Shown one piece after another: positions 8,374 to 16,914 of a stretch of 64,000 nucleotides of DNA; the first letter of the stretch is position 1, and every line of letters starts with the position of its first letter. Position numbers and translations under genes: made by a program. The notes beneath the pieces are model-generated. The model did not search any database. It had not been told where the DNA came from and was given only the letters and a program-made list of their open reading frames with translations. Location of the stretch: the NCBI GenBank assembly GCA_028554795.2, contig CM068826.1, positions 100,151,846 through 100,215,845 of the forward strand, read 5' to 3'. This stretch comes from Sinohyriopsis cumingii (taxonomy: Eukaryota; Mollusca; Bivalvia; Unionida; Unionidae).

Positions 8374-8790
8374 ATGTATCCAGTGTACCGAGGGGTTGCT
8401 CGACAGCGAGGACACGGATTAGGAGATATGTTAAAATCGGCCTTTCGTTCGGTGGCCCCGGTGTTGAAACCGATGGTGACACGCGGATTGCACGCCTTGA
8501 AAGATGCGGCACTGACGCAAGGCAAAGAATTTCTCCAAAATGTCATCATCGACAAACAAAACCCTAAAGAAGCCTTCATGAGGGCAGGCAAAAATGTCTT
8601 GCTGCAAACGGGCAAAGACATTTTGGGTCACCGAGAAACACCTATAAATGCCCTGCATGCTACCGAGTCAGGCATTCAGCAAGGACAAGGCAGAAAGAGA
8701 CGACGAAGAAAACACCCTTTCACCAGACTTCAAGCGAGAAAGGTCAAGAAAAGAAGAACCGTTCGAGACTTAGACGTTTTCGATTATTGA
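8374..8790 (+). CDS. adenovirus pX/pVI-like basic virion protein (138 aa)
   Basis: The N-terminus YRGVARQRGHGLGDMLKSAF (5-24) matches the recurrent GxGLG hydrophobic head of small Polinton virion proteins likened to adenovirus pX/pVI. Residues 25-85 are amphipathic helices. The tail is strongly basic (RKRRRRKH at 107-114, KVKKRR at 123-128), fitting DNA condensation in the capsid. It starts 3 nt after the penton-like stop and ends 16 nt before the capsid gene. A possible TATA box for the capsid gene (8643) is inside it. A small protein of similar pattern precedes the second capsid gene at 63.1 kb. Confidence 0.72.
   Translation: MYPVYRGVARQRGHGLGDMLKSAFRSVAPVLKPMVTRGLHALKDAALTQGKEFLQNVIIDKQNPKEAFMRAGKNVLLQTGKDILGHRETPINALHATESGIQQGQGRKRRRRKHPFTRLQARKVKKRRTVRDLDVFDY
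8643..8649 (+). promoter_or_regulatory. possible TATA box for the major capsid gene
   Basis: TATAAAT inside the pX-like gene, 164 nt before the capsid ATG at 8807. It could start a separate capsid mRNA near 8673; alternatively it is a chance coding match. Confidence 0.25.
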
Positions 8791-8806
8791 GAAAAGAGAC
8801 AAAAAA

Positions 8807-10120
8807 ATGATGCACCGAGAATCTTGCGCTTGTTCCAAGACGGAACTGGATCTGTTTGCCATGCCCCCCACGATGATGACGATGCAAGAATCCCAGTGGG
8901 TGGAATTTCACCCCGTCTCCTCATTGACCGATTCCGCTCCCATCGAGTTTGAAATCAAAGGACAGCCCGAAGATTACATCGATCTGAATAGCAGTTACTT
9001 GTTCCTGAAAGTCAAAATTCTAGATAAGACTGGAGGTGCTATAGACGATGAAGCAGTAGCTCCCGTCAACAATTTCATGCATTCCTTGTTCAGTGGAGTG
9101 GACTTGTACTTGAATAACAAACTGGTCAGCAGCAGCATGGATACTTACCCTTATCGTGTCTACCTGGAAAATCTCTTGACGTACGGAATAGATGCCAAGA
9201 ACACTCATCTCAATGCCTGTGTGGTATGGGAAGCTGACGAACCTACCAAGTTTGAAATATTGGAAACTGATGAAAAGAAAGACAACAATGATGGATTTGT
9301 AGAACGAAGAAAGAGAATCACGGGAGCCGACACAAGTTTAGAACTGATGGATCGTTTGCATTTGGACATGTGGTTGCAAGAAAAGTATTTGCTGAACGGG
9401 GTGGATGTCCGCCTGAGACTGAATCGTAGCAGTGCCGCTTTCCATTTGATGGCTGATAGTGACGGTTACAAAACCAAAATCCTAGAAGCCAGACTCTACG
9501 TACGCCGTGTGGAAGTGTTACCTAAAGTGGGAAACGACATCAGTCAGACGTTGAGCAGAACGACTGCCAAGTATCCCATACGACGCGTGGAAGTGAAAAC
9601 CTTCACCATTCCCAAGGGACAGCGATCCATGATCGAAGATCATCTGTTCCAAGGACAGTTACCCAAACGTTTGATCGTTGGTATCGTCGAGAATACAGCC
9701 TTCAACGGAGCTGCCGAAAAAAATCCTTTCTACTTTCAACACTTTGGCGTGTCCAAAATCGAAGTCAGTCGCGATGGCAAGACCTTGTGTACCCGACCTT
9801 TCGAACCTGACTTTACCAAGAAGAATTACTTGAGATCGTACTTGTCCCTGTACGAAGCCACCGGACAGTTAGGAACCAATACCAGTCGCGGTATTACGTA
9901 CGAGGATTATGCAGGAGGCTACGCTTTGTGGGCTTTCGATTTCACTCCAGACCAAGGCAGCGACGAGGGACATTTCCACCCTATAAAATCCGGCCAGATT
10001 CGTGTGGAAATTCAGTTTAAAGACCGAGACCCTGATGAAACGGTGAACGTCATCCTGTATGCAGAATTCGATAATACCATAGAAATCAACAGTTTGAGAG
10101 AAGTCATCCTAGATTACTAG
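8807..10120 (+). CDS. Polinton major capsid protein, double jelly-roll type (437 aa)
   Basis: Corresponds to the Polinton PY/hexon family, known in metazoan annotations as F54H12.2-like. The start has a strand pattern IEFEIKGQPEDYIDLNSSYL (46-65), followed by VNNFMHSLFSGVDLYLN (~86-103), both signatures of the family. The remainder is beta-rich and ends in VNVILYAEFDNTIEINS. Length matches the family (about 430-480 aa). No stop or frameshift is visible, although the element's integrase and polymerase are damaged. Two ATG codons stand together (8807, 8810); I use the first. The gene is followed by a small open frame (27 codons at 10127) of doubtful status and by a poly(A) signal at 10287. Confidence 0.88.
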   Translation: MMHRESCACSKTELDLFAMPPTMMTMQESQWVEFHPVSSLTDSAPIEFEIKGQPEDYIDLNSSYLFLKVKILDKTGGAIDDEAVAPVNNFMHSLFSGVDLYLNNKLVSSSMDTYPYRVYLENLLTYGIDAKNTHLNACVVWEADEPTKFEILETDEKKDNNDGFVERRKRITGADTSLELMDRLHLDMWLQEKYLLNGVDVRLRLNRSSAAFHLMADSDGYKTKILEARLYVRRVEVLPKVGNDISQTLSRTTAKYPIRRVEVKTFTIPKGQRSMIEDHLFQGQLPKRLIVGIVENTAFNGAAEKNPFYFQHFGVSKIEVSRDGKTLCTRPFEPDFTKKNYLRSYLSLYEATGQLGTNTSRGITYEDYAGGYALWAFDFTPDQGSDEGHFHPIKSGQIRVEIQFKDRDPDETVNVILYAEFDNTIEINSLREVILDY

Positions 10121-10419
10121 AAACCATGGAAGACTGTTATCCCTCTTTACCTAGTGGAGAAAATTTAAAGATGGAATGTGATGAGACTGGAAAAAATGTT
10201 GTGTTTTGAAAAAAATTGTTTGATGTTATGATGTTGGATTATTGTTAAAAATGTTAGAGTTGTTGTTTAGTGTTAAGTGATTTTTGAATAAAAAATGTTG
10301 TGTTTTGAAAAAAATGCCTTTGTCTTTTGTTTAGCTATAAGAATGTTGGATTGATGCTCTTTCATTTCTTACTATCCCTCTCATGACACTCACTAAACGT
10401 TGCGACTCAAAAACCGTGT
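10121..10419 (+). terminator. 3' region of the capsid transcript with poly(A) signal
   Basis: AATAAA at 10287-10292 is the first canonical poly(A) signal after the late gene block, so 7.0-10.1 kb may end here. The stretch is A/T-rich with a partial internal duplication (GTTGTGTTTTGAAAAAAAT appears twice). It contains only a 27-codon ORF from ATG 10127 that I do not recognise. Confidence 0.5.
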
Positions 10420-10458
10420 GGGGGATGTTTTCCTTCACGTCCGCGCTTTGACTTTAAG
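10420..10458 (+). promoter_or_regulatory. shared 30-bp promoter block, copy 1
   Basis: Bases 10420-10449 (GGGGGATGTTTTCC, then TTCACGTCCGCGCTTT) are identical to 11273-11302. Here they are followed by ACTTTAAGA, a weak TATA match. The ATG of the first accessory gene is 62 nt after the block. The core CACGTCCGCGC looks like a factor-binding site. Confidence 0.6.
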
Positions 10459-10511
10459 AACCGGGTTGTTTCCAGTCTAACCATCCATTGTCGACTCATC
10501 CTCCTAAGAAG

Positions 10512-10871
10512 ATGTGCTCCAAACTAGCTAAACTCAACGAAGCCTACGTGAATTTGCATAGGGTCAGACACAGTCTGATACCGAAGCCAGAAGAAATAGA
10601 GAATGTGAGAATGTTAAAAATCACTGAAGACCTGATAGAAGAGCTCTTCAGAGAAGAAATGAACAGGGAGAAAGAAGAATGGACAGAGAAGTACAGACTT
10701 CAGAGACAGCAGCAACAGCAGCAACAACAGCAGCAGCAGCAGCAACCTGAACCTGACAGAGGCTTTGTCGATTGCCGTATCGACACCAAAGAGTTCTTCT
10801 TTTCTTTCCGAAGAAGCAGACCTATCGCCAGAAAGTCTATCCTCAGAGGACATCGCATTCTTAGAAACTAA
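10512..10871 (+). CDS. accessory gene A, poly-Gln coiled-coil protein with histone-type 3' end (119 aa)
   Basis: Function unknown. Residues 1-70 are predicted helical and charged (KLAKLNEAYVNLHRVRHSL), followed by about 13 Gln encoded by mixed CAG/CAA at roughly 10708-10745, then an Arg-rich tail (FRRSRPIARKSILRGHR). Its N-terminus aligns with the product at 11364 (KL-K-L-x-E-x-x-V-x-L pattern), so they are paralogues. The open frame begins at 10488 without an ATG; I use ATG 10512. It has the shared 30-bp promoter block and a perfect histone-type stem-loop 32 nt after the stop, with no AATAAA nearby. It is intronless and adjacent to the Polinton capsid gene; whether it belongs to the element or to a host insertion is not settled. 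Confidence 0.6.
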   Translation: MCSKLAKLNEAYVNLHRVRHSLIPKPEEIENVRMLKITEDLIEELFREEMNREKEEWTEKYRLQRQQQQQQQQQQQQQPEPDRGFVDCRIDTKEFFFSFRRSRPIARKSILRGHRILRN

Positions 10872-10903
10872 AAAAAGAATGCCATAGCAAACAAAAAAAA
10901 AAC

Positions 10904-10942
10904 AGCCCTTTTCAGGGCTACCCCAATACTCTAGAAAAGAAA
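10904..10942 (+). terminator. histone-type 3' stem-loop and downstream element, copy 1
   Basis: AGCCCTTTTCAGGGCT at 10904-10919 forms a 6-bp stem with a TTTC loop, exactly the replication-dependent histone consensus. The 3' flank is ACCCCA (consensus ACCCA) and the 5' flank is A-rich with AACA. About 12 nt downstream is AGAAAAGAAATAA, resembling the purine-rich histone downstream element that pairs with U7 snRNA. The stem starts 33 nt after the stop, the usual histone spacing. Confidence 0.85.
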
Positions 10943-11272
10943 TAACGATCGATTTGTCAATGTGTGTAGGTAGAGTAGTGTGAAAATAAACACTCTTTTA
11001 TAAAAAATGTGAGGGTATGTGTTTGTGTGTTAGTAAGTGCTTAAGTAAGTTGGTATGAATAGTAGATTAAAATCATGTTTTTTTGGTGTTTGAGGTGTAT
11101 ATTTGGAGTTAGATTGGATTGCTTTGCGTATGTGGATAGTCTATTGAAGTGATTTATAAAAAATTTTAAAATAGTGATGGGTAGCATAAAAAAGTGAGTG
11201 AGTGTTTCTTTTAGGCCCGCGCGTTGTTGTTTTTGGTCATGATGTAGGTAACATCAATTTTATGTTTTTTTA
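10943..11272. other. intergenic spacer between accessory genes A and B
   Basis: AT-rich spacer with no convincing gene. Its first ~100 bp (to about 11035, including GTGTAGGTAGAGTAGTGTGA and GTGAGGGTATGTGTTTGTGT) are repeated after accessory gene B at 11815-11910, where the TTTGTG part has expanded into a minisatellite. The duplication unit therefore included the 3' flank. Confidence 0.6.
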
Positions 11273-11312
11273 GGGGGATGTTTTCCTTCACGTCCGCGCT
11301 TTCACTATAAAT
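11273..11312 (+). promoter_or_regulatory. shared 30-bp promoter block, copy 2, with TATA box
   Basis: Bases 11273-11302 are identical to 10420-10449. They are followed by CACTATAAATTG, a good TATA box (11306-11312) 52 nt before the ATG at 11364. A TSS near 11336 fits, and CAGTCTA in the leader is also found in copy 1. Confidence 0.65.
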
Positions 11313-11363
11313 TGAAACTCGCTGGGCAGTCTAGCTACCCTTGTTGATTGATCAACACCAAAA

Positions 11364-11750
11364 ATGAACACGAGACTGTCTAAACTGTTGGAACTTCATG
11401 TGCATCTGGAATATGCCAGGCGCCTGTTGAATGAACTGGCCGCGGAAGCCATTGTGGAGGAGGGAAGGATAAGAGAGGAGGAGGAAAGAAGAAAAAAAGA
11501 AGAGGAGGAGAGAAGATATAAAGAAGAAGAAGAAGAGGAAAGAAGATACAAAGAGGAGGAGAGAAGAAACAAAGAAGAGGAGGAGGAGAAGGAAAAGAAG
11601 AGAAGAAGAATAAATTTGAGAATCCCAGAGAGCGAAAATTGGGATTCTGAAGCGACATATCCTGCCTCTGCTCTCTCCCCCAAAAGAGTAAAAAGTAACT
11701 GGGGGATAAGATGTGTATGTGGCGCCAGGCCTGGAAGGTGCCACCATTAA
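11364..11750 (+). CDS. accessory gene B, E/R/K single-helix protein with histone-type 3' end (128 aa)
   Basis: Function unknown. The N-terminus (MNTRLSKLLELHVHLEYARRLL, given here as a pattern of helical heptads) aligns with gene A. Residues ~32-88 are almost purely E, R and K (EEERRKKEEEERRYKEEE), the composition of a stable single alpha-helix. After it come LRIPESENWDSEA and a Ser/Pro/Lys tail with a C-x-C...C near the end. It shares the promoter block with gene A and has a perfect histone-type stem-loop 28 nt after the stop. The position of its E/R/K run corresponds to the poly-Gln of gene A, so both paralogues expanded different triplets at the same place. Confidence 0.6.
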   Translation: MNTRLSKLLELHVHLEYARRLLNELAAEAIVEEGRIREEEERRKKEEEERRYKEEEEEERRYKEEERRNKEEEEEKEKKRRRINLRIPESENWDSEATYPASALSPKRVKSNWGIRCVCGARPGRCHH

Positions 11751-11778
11751 CCAGGTGTCCATGAAGTTCCAAAAAAAC

Positions 11779-11820
11779 AGCCCTTTTCAGGGCTACCCAA
11801 TACTCTAGAAAAGAAATAAC
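11779..11820 (+). terminator. histone-type 3' stem-loop and downstream element, copy 2
   Basis: AGCCCTTTTCAGGGCT at 11779-11794 is identical to copy 1, with 3' flank ACCCA (exact consensus) and TAGAAAAGAAATAAC starting about 12 nt downstream. The stem starts 29 nt after the stop of gene B. The next ~100 bp are similar to the flank of copy 1. Confidence 0.85.
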
Positions 11821-11894
11821 CATCAATTTGCTAATGTGTAGGTAGAGTAGTGTGAATATAAACACTAACTCTTTTTTTAAGATAGTGTGAGGGT

Positions 11895-12680
11895 ATGTGT
11901 TTGTGTGTTTGTGTTTGTGTGTTTGTGTTTGTACCCGCTCACGTACGATTGTGTGGATAGTAGATTATGGATTTGTTTATCGTTTCTTAGCGTACGTGTT
12001 TGTGTGTTTGTGTTTGTGTGTTTGTGTTTGTACCCGCTCACGTAAGATTGTGTGGATAGTAGATTATGGATTTGTTTATTGTTTCTTAGCGTATGTGTTT
12101 GTGTATTTGTGTTTGTGTGTTTGTGTTTGTGTGTTTGTGTTTGTACCCGCTCACGTACGATTGTGTGGATAGTAGATTATGGATTTGTTTATTGTTTCTT
12201 AGCGTATGTGTTTGTGTGTTTGTGTTTGTGTGTTTGTGTTTGTACCCGCTCACGTACGATTGTGTGGATAGTAGATTATGGATTTGTTTATTGTTTCTTA
12301 GCGTATGTGTTTGTGTGTTTGTGTTTGTGTTTGTACCCGCTCACGTACGATTGTGTGGATAGTAGATTATGGATTTGTTTATTGTTTCTTAGCGTATGTG
12401 TTTGTGTATTTGTGTTTGTGTGTTTGTGTTTGTACCCGCTCACGTACGATTGTGTGGATAGTAGATTATGGATTTGTTTATTGTTTCTTAGCGTATGCGT
12501 TTGTGTATTTGTGTTTGTGTGTTTGTGTTTGTGTGTTTGTGTTTGTGTGTTTGTGTTTGTACCCGCTCACGTACGATTGTGTGGATAGTAGATTATGGAT
12601 TTGTTTATTGTTTCTTAGCGTATGTGTTTGTGTATTTGTGTTTGTGTGTTTGTGTTTGTGTGTTTGTGTTTGTACCCGCT
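11895..12680. repeat. ~91-128 bp minisatellite with (TTTGTG)n segments
   Basis: Seven full copies and a partial eighth of a unit containing GTACCCGCTCACGTACGATT, GATAGTAGATTATGGATTTG and GTTTCTTAGCGTATG, separated by variable runs of TTTGTGTG. Unit starts are near 11929, 12029, 12142, 12241, 12332, 12431, 12559 and 12671. Length differences come from the TTTGTG runs. The open frames across it (Cys/Val/Leu-rich) are artefacts of the repeat. It lies between accessory genes B and C and appears to have grown from the duplicated flank of gene A. Confidence 0.9.
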
Positions 12681-12708
12681 CATTGAGTCATCCACCCTTG
12701 TGTCTTCC

Positions 12709-12906
12709 ATGATGTTTAGGACGGACATGCTCATGTATGTCAGGTCCAAGTGGACTGTTGTTGATAGGACAGATACTAGTCAATGGATGAGGAGAGTTTA
12801 CATAGAAAGACAAGGATGTCTCAAGAGGGTACTTGTGTATGGACCGGTAGTTAGAAGGAGTTTAAGAAGAAGAAGAAGAAGATGTGACAGATGCCATCTA
12901 TGTTAA
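12709..12906 (+). CDS. accessory gene C, small Arg-rich protein with histone-type 3' end (65 aa)
   Basis: An ORF from ATG 12709 (second ATG 12712) to 12906. The product is basic and ends in an RRSLRRRRRRC run with CxxC (CDRC). I do not recognise the family and it does not clearly align with genes A or B. Its main support is a histone-type stem-loop 24 nt after the stop, as for A and B. The open frame continues upstream into the minisatellite, so the true start is uncertain. Confidence 0.4.
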   Translation: MMFRTDMLMYVRSKWTVVDRTDTSQWMRRVYIERQGCLKRVLVYGPVVRRSLRRRRRRCDRCHLC

Positions 12907-12930
12907 TATTAATATTAACATAAACCCAAA

Positions 12931-12972
12931 GACCCTTTTCAGGGCCAGCCATATTTCTCGAAAAGAGATAGC
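12931..12972 (+). terminator. histone-type 3' stem-loop, copy 3 (one mismatch)
   Basis: GACCCTTTTCAGGGCC at 12931-12946 keeps the TTTC loop and five of six base pairs, with an A-C mismatch at the second pair from the base. The 5' flank ACCCAAA and 3' flank AGCCA resemble the histone consensus, and TCGAAAAGAGATAGCC follows about 12 nt downstream as in copies 1 and 2. It is preceded by a TTAATATTAATATTAA palindromic stretch. Confidence 0.65.
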
Positions 12973-12994
12973 CTTTCCATTGCCTACCCCTTTT

Positions 12995-13262
12995 CTAAAT
13001 TTAAATTTAAATTTAAATTTAAAAAAACTTTAAAAAAAAAAATAAAAAATCCCATATTCAATTCCCCTTGTCCCTAGACAAACCCAAACTCTATTCCCAT
13101 GTTAATTTCCCTTGTCCCTAGACAGACCCAAACTCTATGTTAAATTCCCATTGTCCCTAAAGTGGCCCAGCGTTTTTCTCCATGTTAAATTTCCATTGTC
13201 CCTAGAGTTGCCCAGGGGTGTTTTTAATGCTAAGTCCCATTGTCCCTATGGTGGCCCACTTA
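12995..13262. repeat. (AAATTT)n run and ~50-bp degenerate tandem repeat
   Basis: 12995-13048 is (TAAATT)n grading into A-rich DNA. 13057-13262 holds about five degenerate copies of a unit with TGTTAAATTCCCATTGTCCCT and GGCCCA. No gene is seen. It may mark the right edge of the Polinton-associated block, but I found no terminal inverted repeat. Confidence 0.7.
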
Positions 13263-13606
13263 ACTACTCGTGTATGTATGACTGACTGACTAAATGACAC
13301 TTTTACCTTTTCAGCAAAAATTACATCAAGTTAATCAAAACACTGATTGTATATGATACAAGATCATGAGAAACAACAATGAACCGAGAACATGTACAAG
13401 AGACATACTGCTCGAACTAACGCTTTTACAAGATGAAACATATTAATACATACAATCATATAATTATATCTTGGTAATTTGGAAACTAAATATTCCTTGG
13501 CATAATATGGCTCCAACATTTTTCACACATGTGTGTACTACATGTATGCATTGTTACATGATTAACAATAACAAGGACACTGAATTTTATGGGTTTTTTT
13601 ATTGTG

Positions 13607-13648
<42 letters not shown>

Positions 13649-15419
13649 GAATGACATGAAACAAGCCCCGTACGGTAAAAGAGAACCACAGGTGAAAATC
13701 TGTAATAAAAATTATACTATATGAGCTAAAGAGTTTAAAATTTGTGGACTTTACGACAAGACGTTCTACAAATTTCGGTTTATTAAAAGATGATGTGATA
13801 CGTATTATATATGTAAACGTTAGGATATGTTGGTTGATAGTAGGGTATGCATTTTATTGTAGAATGAAGTTATACTGATTGCAGTCACCAACATGAGTTT
13901 ATTCCATACATGATAATCAGCTGACTACAGTCTACCCTGCATTCAAGAAGTGGCTCCAACAATGTATCGTCTTCCTGATTGAATACGTCAGCCATTTCTC
14001 TCACCTCTAAAGTGCCAATCACTCTCTCAAAGAAAACATTACGTTTTGCACGTAGCATTTCGCAACCTAAAATAAGATGTTTCGTCAGTTTCCTTTCCAC
14101 AGTTTTCATATCATAGCTTTACCAACAAGCATGATAGATAGTTTCACTATTTCAGACAGAGGCCATAACATTGATGGAAATTTGCGTCCAAAAAAACATA
14201 TATTGTACTACTAGATTTTCAATCCAAATAATTGTTTCTGAAGTGAATTAAGTCGTCCCTTAATTCCATATTTGCTTTCCAGGTAGTTTCTTCATGATTT
14301 TGAATAACACCGATAATGTGCCGATTCCAAACACTTTTGCCTTCTGGTTGTACTCTTACTGCGTAGTTTAAAAGAAGGCCCCTAGACCATTTTTCATAGG
14401 TTTTTTGTTGATGTTTCGTATAAAATCCGTCTGTTTTAAAGGGTTTGTCGGATACTGACAAACGTATAGTGAATATCTTTTTCGAAGATAAAAGACCAAT
14501 CGCCCCTACACAGTCGGTTCAAAAAGAACAATTTGCCGTAGTTATGTATGCTTCCATTAAGTCCTAAAGTACTGCACGTTGCCTCATCTGGCGATATTGA
14601 TGTAAAGCTTGCGTACGTCGAGCCGCATACCTCTTACATAACTCGAGTTCTTCCATATTGGAGTTTATGCACCTGACCTGTCGTTCGCATAAAAAGATGA
14701 GCTTTTTCTCTCATTCGATGACTCTCATTCATTCTCTCATTCATGTTGATATAAAGTACTATGCAATAACAGGTTGGAGGTTTGATACCGATCAAGGTCA
14801 AAGCCTGCTACCCGCACCCTTAGTTTTGTCCTCACACCACACACGAGTGCACGCTTGCCCACTCGCGAACCCGCCAAACAAAGTCATCTTGAAGCACCCA
14901 TGCCAGAGGATGTTTATGTGGAGAAGAAGACTTAAACTAGGTCAGTAACCAAACAGAACTGCTTTTATAATACTCACGTCTCTGCGATTGTAACGTAAAC
15001 TCTGTTGACGAGACAAAGACAAATATAAAGCAAATACAGACACAAGCACATACACGTTCTCGTCAACGTACACCTCCATGTACACGGTTGTGATTTATAT
15101 CAACGTTCGCGTGGTGAACATATCGACCATTATTTTTAGAACTGTATTACACACACAAACGACACACACACACACCTGAAATTTTCAGTCAGGCCTGTAT
15201 TACTGAGTGTAACTATACTGTTTATGTGGAGATTCCTAGCACGTGAGTTCAATGGAATAGGATTATATCTCTACTATATTGTATATACCATACTCTGCTG
15301 ATATTTTCTTTGTGTGTCTTTATTATGCATTGACTGTGGCAGGGATGTTCTAAGAATATTATATTAAACAATTACCAATTACAGCGGATAAATGTATGTA
15401 TGTATTTATAAATGATGTC

Positions 15420-15422
<3 letters not shown>
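13263..15422. other. AT-rich intergenic DNA with (CA)n and weak ORFs
   Basis: Contains a (CA)n microsatellite at 13610-13645. On the - strand are two ORFs of 74 and 80 codons (13885-14109 and 14219-14461), and further upstream a 30-codon ORF starting near 14655, all with non-repetitive composition. They could be pieces of one decayed gene, but I recognise none of them. Confidence 0.5.

Positions 15423-15487
<65 letters not shown>
15423..15487. repeat. (TA)n microsatellite
   Basis: Uninterrupted AT dinucleotide run of about 65 bp. Confidence 0.95.
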
Positions 15488-15490
<3 letters not shown>

Positions 15491-15628
15491 TGTACAAGAA
15501 ATCTTCAAGTCGATGACGTTTGCAACCCAACCTAGTGACGAAGACAGCGAATGTAGTGAGCAGAGCATTGATAATGAATGTACCTAGGATAATTATAACT
15601 GAAGAAATACTTCAGAATTAATATAATA

Positions 15629-15850
15629 ATGGCATCCACACTCACTAAATGGGAGAGATTTTATAAAACCCTTTCTATACCCAGAGGCGCAGGAACCATA
15701 GTTGACATGTACAAACAGTCCAAAACATTTGGAAGTAGTGTATTTGACGATGCAAACAAAAGAATGCGGATTTGGGCAGAATTCAATGATGGATCAATTG
15801 GGCTTAAATGGGTCGACATTGACTTAAGACACATTTTACCGAAGTTTTGA
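15629..15850 (+). CDS. hypothetical 73-aa ORF
   Basis: An ATG-initiated ORF with normal protein-like composition (WERFYKTLSIPRGAGTIVDM near the start, IWAEFNDGSIGLKWVDIDL near the end). No family is recognised, no TATA box or poly(A) signal stands out, and no splice evidence is clear. It may be a small gene, an exon or chance. Confidence 0.25.
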   Translation: MASTLTKWERFYKTLSIPRGAGTIVDMYKQSKTFGSSVFDDANKRMRIWAEFNDGSIGLKWVDIDLRHILPKF

Positions 15851-16914
15851 GATTTGCTTATTAGTTATTATTCAGACTGCGGCTCCGTACGTTTGCACAC
15901 GTTACTTGGACTCGACCATGTCTTGTATGTAATATCGAAGTGAAGTCGCGTGATCAGCTTTGCCGACCATGCGGATCTGTTGGTGGGTGATATCGTGTCC
16001 GCCATCGAAGACTGACTAAAACCATGATTGTAAAAATACCCGACGATGTCAGCACCGATACGCTGTGTGTCAGTGGTTCTTCCCTTGGTTTTATATAGTT
16101 GTTTCTAAACCAAATATAATGGCCACAATGTATATATCATGTGCTGAAAAATGTCGTTAAACCAGTAACGATAAATAGCAACGTTAAACATCTACTCTGA
16201 TAGTTACCTTTATTTTCCTTTATGTACATTTCGGTTTGCAATTCTTTCGATTTCTTTTTTTTTTTCTTCATTTTTGCTCATTATTTCTATTTTTGATAAT
16301 TAGGCATTTTTTTGTTTTCTCTTGATGAATCTTGCAGCATGATCAAAATTTGTTTCAAAATATTGAAGTGGCATTAACATAGTTAAACACTTTAATGTAG
16401 AGGACCTATATTTTTGATGGAGTTTTTAATCTACATTATTTTAACGTTCCTAAAATGTAAAAATTCGTTCTATTGCCAAACAGTAACTATTCCAACAGTT
16501 TTGATGCAAGTAATTGGCGTCTCCCCAAACATATTTATGTAGTAGATATGTGCCCTTGCCAAAACACTTCTTTATTTATTTGTCTTTGCAAATCTGTCTG
16601 CTCGTAATTCAATGTTATTTTTAGTGTTATGCTATTCAGTATGACGTTTCATACGAAAGTTTGGTGTGTATCCAGTCATTTTAAGTAAAGATATGTTACA
16701 GTGTCTCAGATTTTGCAGGGGTGGGGTGGTGGTGGGATGGACAAGCCACTTTTGATTTGCAAGTCGTCATTGAAGTCTTGATGTAAGATGACTATCTCTA
16801 TCTTGCATTTTGGACGCTCTATGGTAAACAAATTCTATTTCCTAAAATCCTCACAAGTTTAACGAGTTGAAAATAAAAAAATGTATGAAATCTCAATACC
16901 GCCTACTTATAAAA
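15851..16914. other. intergenic, nothing recognised
   Basis: AT-rich unique sequence without convincing ORFs. A segment near 16120-16165 (AAATGTCGTTAAACC) resembles ends of common mollusc dispersed repeats, but is too short to call. Confidence 0.4.

Noticed and set aside
11897-12712. Long Cys/Val/Leu-rich open frames over the minisatellite
   Set aside because: They follow the TTTGTG repeat in all three frames and have no independent coding signal.
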